Source: Cellulomonas sp. JH27-2
GTDB taxonomy: Bacteria; Actinomycetota; Actinomycetes; Actinomycetales; Cellulomonadaceae
Direction: 5' to 3'
NCBI RefSeq assembly: GCF_014837175.1
Contig: NZ_JACYFR010000004.1
Coordinates: 124,001 to 188,000, forward strand
Length of the DNA: 64,000 nt
Position numbers and translations under genes: made by a program. Shown one piece after another: positions 18,754 through 28,743 of this stretch. How positions within the stretch are numbered: the first letter of the stretch is position 1; each line of letters starts with the position of its first letter. The notes under the pieces are model-generated. The model was not told where the DNA came from and ran no database searches. It was given only the letters and a program-made list of their open reading frames with translations.

Positions 18754-18840
18754 CGCCACCCGAGCGGTGAGGATCTGACGGGCACGACCGAAGCATCGGC
18801 AGACGGTCACCCGCCCTGAACGCCTGCCCGAGTGGCGTCA
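18751..18840. repeat. 90-bp segment bounded by 12-bp inverted repeats
   Basis: TGACGCCACCCG at 18751-18762 is the inverse of CGAGTGGCGTCA at 18829-18840 with one mismatch, and similarity extends a few bases inward. The element follows the PIN remnant directly. It could be a small MITE-like insertion or a long-stem transcription structure; no target duplication is seen. Confidence 0.45.
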
Positions 18841-18939
18841 GGGGCGCGTCGACGGTTCGCCTCCGTTTGCCCGCCCTCCCTCGGAGGAGAACAGTCAAAC
18901 CGGTCCGGTGATCAATGGCGAAAATCGGAGGTGTTCACC

Positions 18940-21300
18940 ATGGCAAGGATCGGGAGGCGGACCGCGGCGATCGGCGCAGCGTTCGCACTCGTGCTGGCGG
19001 CGGGAGGAAGCGCCGTAGCGGCCAACATGTCCAGCGAGGAACAGGCGTTGGCGACGACACGTCAACCAGCCGCCAGGACGATCGAGCAGAAGGTCAACCG
19101 TCTGCTCGCCAAGATGACGACGAAGGAGAAGCTGCAACAGGTCCAGCTGCTCTCGGACGGGCAGGTCACCGACGCCAACGCCAAGGCCGGCGTGGGCTCG
19201 GTGTTCAGCCTGGTCGACGCGGAGCAGATCAACCACCTGCAGCGCGTCGCGGTCGAGCAGTCTCGGCTGCACATCCCCATCCTGTTCGCCTACGACACGA
19301 TCCACGGCTACCGAACGATCTTCCCGGTGCCGCTCGGGGCCGCGAGCTCCTTCGACCCCGCGGTCGCGCGAGCCGACGCGGCCGTCGGCGCGAAGGAGTC
19401 CGCCATCCAGGGCCTCAAGCAGGTGTACAGCCCGATGGTCGACGTGTCGCACGAGCCGCGGTGGGGGCGCATCGTCGAAGGGGCCGGGGAGGACCCGTAC
19501 CTCGGCGCAGTGATGGCGGCGGCCCGTGTGAAGGGCACGCAGGGCACGGACTACAGCGCTCCGGACAAGGTCGTCGCGAGCGTGAAGCACTACGTCGGGT
19601 ACGGCGCGGCCGAGGGCGGTCGCGACTACAACACCACCGACATGTCCGAGTCCGTCCTGCGCAACACGTACCTGCCGCCCTTCAAGGCGGCCATCGACGC
19701 GGGTGCCGGCACCGTCATGTGCTCGTTCAACGCGCTCAACGGCGTTCCCGGCTGCGCCAACAAGTACACCGAGACCGACATCCTGAAGAAGGAGTGGGGA
19801 TTCGACGGCTTCATCGAGAGCGACTACACCGCGGTCGCCGAGCTGCGTGCGTGCCCACCGGTGCGGCCCGACGACGGACCGTGCGGGCACGGCATCGCGG
19901 CCGACGGGCCCGATGCAGGTGCCGCAGCCCTCATGGCCGGCACCGACTCGGAGATGGTCAGCACGTACCTGCGCGACTACGGGACGGAGCTGCTCAAGGA
20001 CCGCAAGATCACGATGGCGCGCCTCGACGACGCCGTGAAGCGCATCCTCCGCGTCAAGTTCCGGGCCGGGCTCTTCGACCACCCCTACGTCGACGTCGCC
20101 AAGGCCGGCAGCGCCGCGAGCTACGGCAAGCCGGCCGACCTGGCGAAGGCACGGACGGCCGCGGCGAGGTCGATGGTGCTGCTGAAGAACGAGGGCAAGG
20201 CGCTCCCGCTCGACGCCAGCAAGTCGACGGCACTGATCGGGCCGTTCGGCCAGACGGTCGACGAGATGCTCGGCCCGTGGTCCGGTCGTGGGTCCGACGA
20301 CCTGGCACCGAAGTTCGTCACGCTGATCGACGGACTCAAGGCGGCCAGCGCGGGCACCGTCACGTACGCGGCGGCGTGCAACCTGGCGCACAACTTCGAC
20401 CCGCCCAACAACGCCACGCCGCCGATCACGGCCGACGACGAGGTGTGCGCCGGTCCGGGGACCGATGGGACAGACATCGAGGACGCCGTGGCGGCGGCAA
20501 AGAACGCCGACCAGGTGGTGCTCGCCCTCGGCGAGAGCGGGTTCATGAGCGGCGAGTCCAACAGCCGCAGCCAGCTCGACCTCCCGGGCCACCAGGAGGA
20601 GCTGCTCAATGCGGTCGCGGCCACCGGCAAGCCCGTCGTCGTCGTGCTGCTCAACGGGCACCCGCTCGACCTGACGGCCGTCGTCGACAAGCCGGCCGCG
20701 ATCCTCGAGGCCTGGTTCCCGGGGACCGAGGGCGGCAACGCGGTCGCCGACGTCCTGTACGGCAAGGTCAACCCGGGCGGCAAGCTCCCGGTCTCATTCC
20801 CACGGGGCGTCGGAACGGTGCCGTACTACTACAACCACGAGCCGTCGGGTCGCCCGTGCGACGCGACGTTCAAGTGGAACGCGCGGTACCGCGACCTGCC
20901 GACGTGCGACCCGCTCTTCGAGTTCGGCTACGGCCTCAGCTACACGACGTTCGACGTCTCGAAGCTGAACCTGAGCCGCACCAGCATCGGACGCAACGGG
21001 CAGGTCACGGTCTCGATGGTCGTGAAGAACACCGGTGACCGCGCCGGGGACGACGTCGCCCAGCTCTACATCCACGACCCGGTGGCGAGCATGTCCCAGC
21101 CGGTGCGCCGGCTGCGCGGCTTCGAGCGGGTGACGCTGGCGGCAGGGGAGTCGAAGAAGGTGACGTTCACGCTCGACAAGACCGACTTCGGCTTCCACGA
21201 CAACCAGGGCAACTTCGTCGTGGAGCCCGGGGAGATCGAGGTCTACGGCGGGGACTCGTCGGGCGCGACGATGACGACCTCGTTCATGGTCACGCGGTGA
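18940..21300 (+). CDS. Secreted glycoside hydrolase family 3 (beta-glucosidase-like)
   Basis: This 786-residue exoenzyme probably removes terminal beta-glucosyl or related sugars from oligosaccharides. It has a signal peptide (residues 1-28, ending AVAAN), a GH3 N-terminal TIM barrel with KHYVGYGAAEGGRDYN (Lys216-His217) and the nucleophile Asp295 in GFIESDYT, a GH3 C-terminal domain, and a fibronectin type III-like domain ending the protein (about 690-786). A clear GGAGGTG Shine-Dalgarno precedes the ATG. It stands alone. The exact sugar cannot be told from sequence; beta-glucosidase or beta-xylosidase are both possible. Confidence 0.92.
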   Translation: MARIGRRTAAIGAAFALVLAAGGSAVAANMSSEEQALATTRQPAARTIEQKVNRLLAKMTTKEKLQQVQLLSDGQVTDANAKAGVGSVFSLVDAEQINHLQRVAVEQSRLHIPILFAYDTIHGYRTIFPVPLGAASSFDPAVARADAAVGAKESAIQGLKQVYSPMVDVSHEPRWGRIVEGAGEDPYLGAVMAAARVKGTQGTDYSAPDKVVASVKHYVGYGAAEGGRDYNTTDMSESVLRNTYLPPFKAAIDAGAGTVMCSFNALNGVPGCANKYTETDILKKEWGFDGFIESDYTAVAELRACPPVRPDDGPCGHGIAADGPDAGAAALMAGTDSEMVSTYLRDYGTELLKDRKITMARLDDAVKRILRVKFRAGLFDHPYVDVAKAGSAASYGKPADLAKARTAAARSMVLLKNEGKALPLDASKSTALIGPFGQTVDEMLGPWSGRGSDDLAPKFVTLIDGLKAASAGTVTYAAACNLAHNFDPPNNATPPITADDEVCAGPGTDGTDIEDAVAAAKNADQVVLALGESGFMSGESNSRSQLDLPGHQEELLNAVAATGKPVVVVLLNGHPLDLTAVVDKPAAILEAWFPGTEGGNAVADVLYGKVNPGGKLPVSFPRGVGTVPYYYNHEPSGRPCDATFKWNARYRDLPTCDPLFEFGYGLSYTTFDVSKLNLSRTSIGRNGQVTVSMVVKNTGDRAGDDVAQLYIHDPVASMSQPVRRLRGFERVTLAAGESKKVTFTLDKTDFGFHDNQGNFVVEPGEIEVYGGDSSGATMTTSFMVTR

Positions 21301-21393
21301 CGACACCCTGACCCCATCTGGGCGAGCGCCGCGGTGCACCTGGGAGCGCCGTGGCGTCTCGTCGCGCCCGGCTCACGCCGCTCGCGGCGCAGA

Positions 21394-21795
21394 TCAGCCG
21401 AGCATGCCGCCCCATCGGACGTCGCCGTGGGCGAAGACGACGACACTGCCCGCACCCTCCCAGAGGTCGATCCACGTCGGCGTGCGTCGCCGCCCCGCGA
21501 GCACAGGCCCTGAGGTGTCCCGAAGCTTGGCGCGGTCGTCGTCGGCGATCCAGTCGATCTCGCAGCCCGACGATCCACCGCAGCCGCATCCCTCCGCCGC
21601 CAGGAGCGCACCGTCGGCGACCAGAGCCCTCGCGTCGGCTGTCGTGATGCTGGCCTTCGCCCGCGTCAGGAGCGTGCCGGCCGGGTCGAACAGGTCGCCA
21701 TCGGCGTTGTACTCGCCGGGGCGCACGTCACGGGCGCGCGGCGGCATCGCCTTGACCTCGGCCAGGGTCTCGGCGAACGACTTCTGACGCTTCAC
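21394..21795 (-). CDS. Hypothetical protein with Cys cluster
   Basis: I do not recognise this 133-residue protein. It starts with GTG (MKRQKSFAETLAEVKAMP) and contains a compact cysteine group CGCGGSSGC (about residues 90-98) that could bind metal, followed by a WIDLWEGAGSVVVFAHGDVRWGG end with aromatic residues. No signal peptide or membrane helix is evident. It lies between the GH3 gene and the LysE gene with no operon partner on its strand. Confidence 0.65.
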   Translation of the reverse strand: MKRQKSFAETLAEVKAMPPRARDVRPGEYNADGDLFDPAGTLLTRAKASITTADARALVADGALLAAEGCGCGGSSGCEIDWIADDDRAKLRDTSGPVLAGRRRTPTWIDLWEGAGSVVVFAHGDVRWGGMLG

Positions 21796-21884
21796 GGATC
21801 GATCGTCACACGCTGCCGCGCGTGGGCGCGCACCGGCAATCAGGCCGTAGCGGCCGCCAGCCCACGGGACCTACGATCGCGCTC

Positions 21885-22502
21885 GTGGCGCACTACCTCC
21901 CGTTCCTCGCGTTCGCGCTGGTGCTCGCGCTGATCCCGGGCCCGGACATGCTGCTGACGACGAGCAGCACGGTCATGCGGGGCAGGCGCATCGGATTCTG
22001 GACGCTCGCGGGTGTCACGGTGGCGGGTGCCGTGCAAGGAGTGCTGGCGGCGTCCGGGCTGGGGGCGGTCATCGTCGCGTCCCGCCCGGCGTTCGAGGCG
22101 ATCCGCTGGGCAGGGGTCGCCTACCTGCTGTACCTCGGTGCGCGGGCGCTCCAGTCGGCGATCGCGGGGCGGCAGGCGGACGTCGTCGTCATCGACGAAC
22201 GCGCGGTGCGGCCGCGGGCGGCGTTCCGGCAGGGCTTCTTGTGCAACATCACGAACCCCAAGGTGCTCGCGTTCAACCTGTCGGTGCTGCCGCAGTTCGT
22301 CTCGCACGACGCGGGCCTCGCGCAGCTGCTCACCTACGCGCTGACCGCCACCGCCGTCGGCATGGTCGTCCTGCTCGTGGTGGTGGCAGGGGCCGATGCG
22401 GCGCGGCGCGTGCTGGCGTCAGGGCGGGCGCGTCGTCGCCTCGAAGGAGTGGCCGGCGTGACGTTCGTCGGGTTCGCCGCGGCACTCGCGGTCGAGGGCT
22501 GA
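21885..22502 (+). CDS. LysE/RhtB family amino acid exporter
   Basis: The 205-residue inner-membrane protein exports amino acids or related small molecules. Six hydrophobic segments can be drawn, and the family motif ALIPGPDMLLTTSSTVMRGRRIG lies in helix 1-2; FLCNITNPKVLAFNLSVLPQFV is the second conserved block. The GTG at 21885 was chosen because it starts directly with the first helix and a TACGAT box (21872-21877) lies 7 bases upstream, which suggests leaderless expression. A longer in-frame reading from 21822 adds a polar, non-conserved head. Confidence 0.9.
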   Translation: MAHYLPFLAFALVLALIPGPDMLLTTSSTVMRGRRIGFWTLAGVTVAGAVQGVLAASGLGAVIVASRPAFEAIRWAGVAYLLYLGARALQSAIAGRQADVVVIDERAVRPRAAFRQGFLCNITNPKVLAFNLSVLPQFVSHDAGLAQLLTYALTATAVGMVVLLVVVAGADAARRVLASGRARRRLEGVAGVTFVGFAAALAVEG

Positions 22503-22504
22503 CG

Positions 22505-22894
22505 TCACCGCGCGGGGCGCACGAGAAGGATCTCGGATCCGGGCGCCCCGACGAGCTTGGCATCGCACGTGTACAACGGGCAGCCGAGTGCGGTGGCCAG
22601 CGCGAGGTAGGACGCGTCGTATGCGGTGAACTGGTGGCGCAGGTGCCAGATTCTGTCGGCGAGCGGTTCGAGCTCGTGCCGCACGATCGTGAACGCGAAG
22701 TAGTCGCGTCGTGCCTGGTCAGCGATGGCCGGCGTGATCTTGCGACCCAGCACCAGGCCGCGGAGCACGGACAGGACCTCGACGTCCAGGGTGTGCGGCG
22801 CGCTGATGTCGCCGGCCAAGGCATCGAGGAGCGCGGCGGTGGGGCTGCGGCCGACGAGCGCCTCGACCATCGCCGAGGCGTCGACGACGATCAT
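22505..22894 (-). CDS. VapC-type PIN-domain toxin
   Basis: This is a 129-residue PIN-domain ribonuclease. The acidic residues expected for metal binding are seen in IVVDASAMVE (Asp5), in the central DVEVLSVLRG (Glu), in FTAYDASYLALA and CDAKL near the C-terminus. Its ATG overlaps the antitoxin stop by 4 bp, the usual coupled layout of VapBC modules. The RNA target is unknown. Confidence 0.9.
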   Translation of the reverse strand: MIVVDASAMVEALVGRSPTAALLDALAGDISAPHTLDVEVLSVLRGLVLGRKITPAIADQARRDYFAFTIVRHELEPLADRIWHLRHQFTAYDASYLALATALGCPLYTCDAKLVGAPGSEILLVRPAR

Positions 22895-23127
22895 CGTCGG
22901 CCGGCGCCGACCTCGGCGACGATGTCCTCGGCCGACGGTCCGTCCGCGCGGTCCTGCGTTCGAAGGCGAGCGGCGACCTCGGCGTTCGTCGGACGGGCCG
23001 CGAGCTTGGCGAGCTCGACGGCGACGTACGCCGAGAGCGACGTCCCCGCCTCAGCCGCGCGCTCCTTCAGCGTCTGGGCGACGTCGTCAGCCACGTCGCG
23101 AATGTACAAGGTGGTCACGATGGTCAT
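22891..23127 (-). CDS. VapB/FitA-type ribbon-helix-helix antitoxin
   Basis: The 78-residue protein begins TIVTTLYIRDVADDVAQTLKERAAEAGTSL in pattern, a ribbon-helix-helix DNA-binding domain of the FitA/VapB sort, and has a C-terminal toxin-binding tail rich in Asp/Glu. It precedes and overlaps the PIN toxin gene. TGCTAGCA (23127-23134), a perfect palindrome over the start codon, is a candidate for autoregulation. Confidence 0.88.
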   Translation of the reverse strand: MTIVTTLYIRDVADDVAQTLKERAAEAGTSLSAYVAVELAKLAARPTNAEVAARLRTQDRADGPSAEDIVAEVGAGRR

Positions 23128-23162
23128 GCTAGCAGCGTGCAAGCACGAGGCCCGGAGTCGCC

Positions 23163-23531
23163 TCAGCCGACGACGGCGGCGACCGCCTCGATCTCCACCA
23201 GTTGGTGCTCGTACCCCAGCACGGTGACGCCTAGCAGGGTGCTGGGCACGTCGTGCTCCCCGAATGCGTGGTGCACCACGTCCCACACGATGCCGAGGTC
23301 GGAGCGCTCGGAGGACGCGACGAGCACCCGGGTGCTGACGACGTCCTCGATGGCCGCGCCGGCTGCGCCGAGTGCCGCGGTGAGATTGTCGATGCATCGC
23401 GACGCCTGGCCCGCGTAGTCGCCGATCGGCGTCACCGACCCGGCCTCGTCGAGCGGGCACGCACCCGCCAGGAAGATCAGGCGTGCATCGCGGTCGACCG
23501 TCGAGGCGTAGGCGTACGGCGCGTCGCACAA
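23163..23531 (-). CDS. RidA family protein (YjgF/YER057c/UK114)
   Basis: RidA-family enzymes hydrolyse reactive enamine/imine intermediates. The visible 122 residues contain LIFLAGACPLDEAG, a DYAGQASRCIDNLTAALGAAGA block, DVVSTRVLV with the conserved Arg, and a C-terminal LVEIEAVAAVVG strand. The only standard start here is a TTG at 23531, but family similarity (VRLVRAP) appears to continue upstream in frame where there is no ATG or GTG; a CTG at 23603, overlapping the stop of the gene upstream, may be the true start. Confidence 0.82.
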   Translation of the reverse strand: MCDAPYAYASTVDRDARLIFLAGACPLDEAGSVTPIGDYAGQASRCIDNLTAALGAAGAAIEDVVSTRVLVASSERSDLGIVWDVVHHAFGEHDVPSTLLGVTVLGYEHQLVEIEAVAAVVG

Positions 23532-23599
23532 CGCGGGTGCGCGGACGAGGCGGACGGCGGCGCCCGTCGCGCCATCCGCTCGCGCGCCCGTCGTGCCGT

Positions 23600-24061
23600 T
23601 CAGTGCTCGCCCTTGATGACGAAGTACGAGCCGCGGATCGTTCCCGCGAGCTTCGACTTCTGCCGCGCGAACCTGAACGCGGACAGCTCGTCGGGCACGT
23701 CCATGCCGTCGGACAGCTTGAACCCGACCGCGCGCTTGCCGCCGTCGGCGAGCGTGTAGAGCACGTTGATCGACAAGCCCGACTCGTAGAAGACGTAGGA
23801 CCAGCGGACGCCGTCGACCTCGAACTGCGTGGCCTCGAGCGGTGGCGACGCGATGACCAGGTCGCGCTCGGTGCGCAGGACCTCGTGCACGTACTCGACG
23901 ATCGACGAGGCCTCGTCGGCCGGGTCGACCGTGAACGTGTGGTCGTACTTGTTCGTGAAGTAGCGCGCCTCGTTGGCACGCAGGCCGGCGAGGGCCTCGG
24001 CCACGGGCGAGGATTCCAGCCCCGCGGTGGACACCTCGGTGAAGTCGACGACGTACGACAC
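23600..24061 (-). CDS. Conserved-looking hypothetical protein
   Basis: The 153-residue product is not recognised. It is soluble, with no signal peptide or membrane helix, and contains aromatic-rich strands (YFTNKYDHTFTVDP, WSYVFYESGLSINVLYTLADGG) suggesting a compact alpha/beta fold. GTG at 24061 was chosen because AGGAGG (24068-24073) sits 6 bases upstream. It ends where the RidA gene may begin and may share its transcript. Confidence 0.65.
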   Translation of the reverse strand: MSYVVDFTEVSTAGLESSPVAEALAGLRANEARYFTNKYDHTFTVDPADEASSIVEYVHEVLRTERDLVIASPPLEATQFEVDGVRWSYVFYESGLSINVLYTLADGGKRAVGFKLSDGMDVPDELSAFRFARQKSKLAGTIRGSYFVIKGEH

Positions 24062-24120
24062 GTGCACCCTCCTGACCTGGACCGACCCGCGTGACACTAC
24101 CGCGTGACGAAAACAGACTC

Positions 24121-24151
24121 TTGACACGAATCGGACACCGGGCCGTACTGT
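24121..24151 (+). promoter_or_regulatory. Sigma-70-type promoter of the chitinase gene
   Basis: TTGACA (24121-24126) is followed after 19 bases by TACTGT (24146-24151). The spacing is slightly long, but the -35 box is perfect. Confidence 0.6.
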
Positions 24152-24160
24152 GTGAATGCG

Positions 24161-24189
24161 CCTATTAGGCAGGAACATTTACTAATTAG
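24161..24189 (+). promoter_or_regulatory. A+T-rich candidate operator of the chitinase gene
   Basis: Two small palindromes, CCTATTAGG (24161-24169) and CTAATTAG (24182-24189), lie just downstream of the predicted promoter; ATTAG and CTAAT also form inverted arms 13 bases apart. Such A+T-rich sequence is rare in this genome and is placed where a repressor of chitin use could bind. Confidence 0.5.
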
Positions 24190-24204
24190 CCCCGGGAGAC
24201 CCCC

Positions 24205-25620
<1,416 letters not shown>

Positions 25621-25630
25621 CTGCCACGAC

Positions 25631-25669
25631 GGCGAGGACTCCCGATCCATCGGATCGGGAGCCCTCGCC
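25631..25669 (+). terminator. Terminator of the chitinase gene
   Basis: An 18-bp stem with one A-C mismatch (25631-25648 with 25652-25669) closes a 3-base loop, 10 bases after the stop codon. Confidence 0.88.
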
Positions 25670-25683
25670 GTTCGTGCGGCTCG

Positions 25684-25878
25684 TCAGACGCGGCGGTTGG
25701 CGTCGAGCTCCTGCGGGGTCGCGTCCGCCGTGGGGCGAGGGGCGTCGCTGGGGATGGTGGCCACGCGGCTCTCGTCGGCGGGTGCGCTGCCGGCGGTCTG
25801 CTCGTCGAGGTCGGCGCGCTCGGTCGGTACATCGCCCTCGGTCGTGACGTCGGGGTCGACCTCGTCCGCCGCGCTCAA
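25684..25878 (-). CDS. Possible small acidic protein
   Basis: A 64-codon frame starting at TTG would give an acidic, Ala/Thr/Asp/Glu/Pro-rich, probably disordered peptide. Its composition is regular for a real protein, and it follows the membrane-protein gene on the same strand by 67 bp, but no ribosome site or known family supports it. Confidence 0.3.
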   Translation of the reverse strand: MSAADEVDPDVTTEGDVPTERADLDEQTAGSAPADESRVATIPSDAPRPTADATPQELDANRRV

Positions 25879-25945
25879 CCGGCCGTCGGCCGCAGGGGAA
25901 GCGGGACGAGGGTCCGGGCCCCGTCGTCAGGGCCCGGACCGGAGG

Positions 25946-26497
25946 TCACCGCGCGAGCTTGGCCCGGACGCCCGCGACGAGGTTGGCGGGTCGCTGCTGC
26001 TCACCCTGCTGCGCCCCGAGCACGACGAGCGAGGCGACGAGGGCCGGCGTCACCCACTCCAGGACGCGCTGCCTGCGCTGCACACCCGCGACGTCGGGGG
26101 GTGTGTCGGACGTCGGCGTCACGCCGCCGCCGGAGGGGACGGAGCCTGCTGAAGCGAGCTTGGTGCCCAGGTAGCCGCTGTAGACGGTGGTCCCCACGGC
26201 CGCCACCGTGAGCAGGGACTTGACCGCGGTGTTCGCGCCTGCACCCTTCTGGTGGGCGACACGACCGCGGTTGGCGACGATGAGGCCGATTCCGCCCGCG
26301 ACGTGCGCCACGATGGCACCCGCGCTGACCGGGGCCCACCTCGCCCAGCCGACGGACGCCGTCGGCAGGCGGTCGGTGGGGTCGTTGACGCTCTTCGAAG
26401 CGCCGTTCAGGCCGACGGCCCCCATGAGGGACCCGCCGAACCAGGCGGCTGCGCCGACGTCGTGGAGCGAACGGACGAGCAGGTTGGAGGTGACCAC
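25946..26497 (-). CDS. Hypothetical membrane protein
   Basis: The 183-residue protein has about four hydrophobic stretches (around residues 15-30, 55-80, 90-115 and 145-165) and a Pro/Ser/Thr loop. I do not recognise the family. The start is a GTG (MVTSNLLVRSLHDVGAAAWFGG). The opening resembles small actinobacterial inner-membrane proteins whose role is unknown. It stands between the chitinase and the DUF5808 gene. Confidence 0.72.
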   Translation of the reverse strand: MVTSNLLVRSLHDVGAAAWFGGSLMGAVGLNGASKSVNDPTDRLPTASVGWARWAPVSAGAIVAHVAGGIGLIVANRGRVAHQKGAGANTAVKSLLTVAAVGTTVYSGYLGTKLASAGSVPSGGGVTPTSDTPPDVAGVQRRQRVLEWVTPALVASLVVLGAQQGEQQRPANLVAGVRAKLAR

Positions 26498-26645
26498 GAT
26501 GATCTCTTTCGCTGGCGCGACGTCGACCCTTGGACCTTGTCCCGATCATGGGCGACGCTCGCGGACCTCCACTGTCTGCCGGGGGAGGTGGGGGCGCATC
26601 TCACCGCGCCTCGCGCGCTGAGAGAGTTTGCCAGGAGGCGTGTGC

Positions 26646-26948
26646 CTACGCCGCGATGCGTCGTCGGGCGCCCGAGATCATCCGCCCGACGTTGACGGTC
26701 CAGCCCACGCCGAACACGCGCGGGTTGACCAGGTGCGCGCTGTCCGGGTCCCACATGCGCTCCTTGACGCGCGCGACGGTCGGGACCCGGAAGTCGTAGG
26801 GCACGAAGCCGACGACGACGCCGTGCCACTCGCGCTCGTCGGCCGGTGTGCGGATCTCCTTGACCACGGCGGCGACCGCGAGCCCGAGCGTGACGAGCCG
26901 GATCACCCGTCGAACCTTGCGCGGGCCCTTCGCATGCTTGTCGGACAT
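26646..26948 (-). CDS. DUF5808 domain protein
   Basis: The 100-residue protein has a short hydrophobic helix (about 14-30, VIRLVTLGLAVAAVV) and a C-terminal DUF5808 region with WHGVVVGFVPYDFRVPTVAR and VNPRVFGVGWTVN. The domain is common in actinobacterial small membrane proteins; its role is unknown. ATG 26948 was chosen over an upstream in-frame ATG (26987) because GGGGAG lies 5 bases before it. Confidence 0.8.
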   Translation of the reverse strand: MSDKHAKGPRKVRRVIRLVTLGLAVAAVVKEIRTPADEREWHGVVVGFVPYDFRVPTVARVKERMWDPDSAHLVNPRVFGVGWTVNVGRMISGARRRIAA

Positions 26949-27000
26949 CGCATCTCCCCGGTCAGCCGTGGTCGTCCCACTATCCACCGCGACGGGACGA

Positions 27001-27036
27001 CGCGCAGGGCGGCCCGGCGTGCTCCGGGCCGCCCTG
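27001..27036 (-). terminator. Terminator of the alpha/beta hydrolase gene
   Basis: A perfect 15-bp G+C-rich stem (27001-27015 with 27022-27036) closes a 6-base loop, 8 bases past the stop of the minus-strand hydrolase. Confidence 0.88.
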
Positions 27037-27044
27037 CGTCGTGG

Positions 27045-27869
27045 TCAGGACCGGATGAACTCGAGCAGGTCGGCGTTGATCGTCGCCGCCTCCGTGGTCG
27101 GCATGCCGTGCGGGAAGCCTGCGTACGTCTTGAGAGTGCCGTTCTGCAGCAGCTCGGCCGACAGCGGGCCGGAGTCGGCATACGGGACGACCTGGTCGTC
27201 GTCGCCGTGCATGACGAGCGTGGGGACGGTGATCTTCTTCAGGTCCTCGGTGAAGTCGGTCTGGGAGAACGCGACGACGCCGTCGTAGTGGGCCTTGGCG
27301 CTGCCCATCATCCCCTGGCGCCACCAGTTCTCGATGACCGCCTGCTGCGGCTCGCGACCGGGGCGATTGAACCCGTAGAACGCGGTCGACGGGAAGTCCA
27401 GGTAGAGGTTGGCCCTGTTGGTCGCGACCTGCTCCTGGATGCCGTCGAAGACCTCCTTCGGCAGCCCGCCCGGGTTCGACTGGGTCTGGACCATGATCGG
27501 CGGAACGGCGGCGATCAGGACGGCCTTCGACACCCGGTCCTCGCCGTGGCGGGCGATGTAGTGGACCACCTCGCCGCCGCCCGTGGAGTGGCCGATGTGG
27601 ACGGCGTCGTGCAGGTCCAGGTGCGCAGTGAGCGCGGCGAGGTCGTCGGCGTAGTGGTCCATGTCGTGACCGTCGCTGACCTGCTCCGAGCGGCCGTGGC
27701 CGCGACGGTCGTGCGCGATGACGCGGTAGCCGTGCTGGACGAAGAACATGAGCTGCGCGTCCCAGTCGTCCGACGACAACGGCCAGCCGTGGCTGAACAC
27801 GAGCGGCTGACCCGAGCCCCAGTCCTTGTAGAAGATCTCGACACCGTCAGGAGTGGTGATCGTGCCCAT
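27045..27869 (-). CDS. Alpha/beta hydrolase, non-heme chloroperoxidase type
   Basis: This 274-residue cytoplasmic enzyme belongs to the cofactor-free haloperoxidase/esterase group. The nucleophile Ser95 lies in GHSTGG, an oxyanion HGW motif at residues 27-29, the acidic residue in [10 protein letters not shown] and the catalytic His in FPHGMP. These enzymes are mostly esterases that also perhydrolyse. ATG 27869 is favoured because GGAGG lies 6 bases upstream; the ATG at 27875 touches it. The gene is divergent from a LuxR-type regulator. Confidence 0.9.
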   Translation of the reverse strand: MGTITTPDGVEIFYKDWGSGQPLVFSHGWPLSSDDWDAQLMFFVQHGYRVIAHDRRGHGRSEQVSDGHDMDHYADDLAALTAHLDLHDAVHIGHSTGGGEVVHYIARHGEDRVSKAVLIAAVPPIMVQTQSNPGGLPKEVFDGIQEQVATNRANLYLDFPSTAFYGFNRPGREPQQAVIENWWRQGMMGSAKAHYDGVVAFSQTDFTEDLKKITVPTLVMHGDDDQVVPYADSGPLSAELLQNGTLKTYAGFPHGMPTTEAATINADLLEFIRS

Positions 27870-27932
27870 GTGCATCCTCCGTGGTTCTGATGGGTGACCG
27901 CGGTCGCGTCGGACCGGGGTGGTTCGAGCGTA

Positions 27933-27942
27933 TGAGCGCTCA
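27933..27942. promoter_or_regulatory. Palindrome between divergent hydrolase and LuxR genes
   Basis: TGAGCGCTCA is a perfect 10-bp palindrome in the 78-bp gap between the two divergent genes. It is a candidate operator for the adjacent regulator; binding is inferred. Confidence 0.4.
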
Positions 27943-27947
27943 CACCT

Positions 27948-28706
27948 GTGCGCGCGGCGACGGTGCTACGGGCATGTGAACAGTGCGTGACCAGGGCTTT
28001 CGTGTCGTTCGCCGTTCTTGGTACGTCCGCACCGGACGCTGCGCCCGGGGCAACCGAGTATCTCCGCACGGAGGCCCGGTTCTTCACTCGTATGGGCGAG
28101 CCGACGGCGGCGGGATGGACCGGGTACCGGGCGACCGGGATCCGGCTCGTGGCGCGCGCGCTCGGTTGCACGGCGTTGACCCTCGTCGAGCAGGACGTCC
28201 GGGGGCGGTCGCGCCTGACGTGCTGGGATGACGAGGGTGCGATCGCCCCCCGTCCGGCGCTCGCGGTCCCCGCGGGTGCCTTGGTCCGGCGGCCACTGCT
28301 GCGGCCGGCGATCGACGACGACGGCGCGATCGTGCTCGTGGTCCGCGCGGGGGCCTCGGGGCTGGCGGCCTGGCGGCTGGAGCGTCCGGGCGGCTTCGAC
28401 GCCGACGACGTCGCGGCCGCGGAGCGCATCGTGCCCGTCCTCGCCGACCCCGGGATGCACCGACGTCCGACGGCCGCCGCGGCGAGCGACGTCCTGACTG
28501 CCCGCGAGGCTCAGATCCTCGCGCTCGTCGGACGCGGCCTCACGTCCGGTGCGGTGGCGCGACGGTGCGGCATCAGCGTCCGCACCGTGCACAAGCACCT
28601 CGAGCAGGCGTACCGCAAGCTCGACTGCCACGACCGCCTGAGCGCGGTCCTCCTGGCCCGCGACACCGGCCTGCTGTCGCGCGCGGCCCTCGAGCCTGCG
28701 GTCTGA
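27948..28706 (+). CDS. LuxR-family transcriptional regulator
   Basis: The protein of about 252 residues ends in a LuxR helix-turn-helix domain (about 183-245): [42 protein letters not shown]. The N-terminal part is a GAF-like or otherwise unassigned sensor region without a receiver aspartate pattern, so it is not a classical response regulator. The start is uncertain: GTG at 27948 or 27987, or ATG 28092. It lies divergent from the chloroperoxidase-type hydrolase and may control it. Confidence 0.8.
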   Translation: MRAATVLRACEQCVTRAFVSFAVLGTSAPDAAPGATEYLRTEARFFTRMGEPTAAGWTGYRATGIRLVARALGCTALTLVEQDVRGRSRLTCWDDEGAIAPRPALAVPAGALVRRPLLRPAIDDDGAIVLVVRAGASGLAAWRLERPGGFDADDVAAAERIVPVLADPGMHRRPTAAAASDVLTAREAQILALVGRGLTSGAVARRCGISVRTVHKHLEQAYRKLDCHDRLSAVLLARDTGLLSRAALEPAV

Positions 28707-28743
28707 GGCGACACGAACCGTCGCGCTCGCGGCGGCGGCCCCG

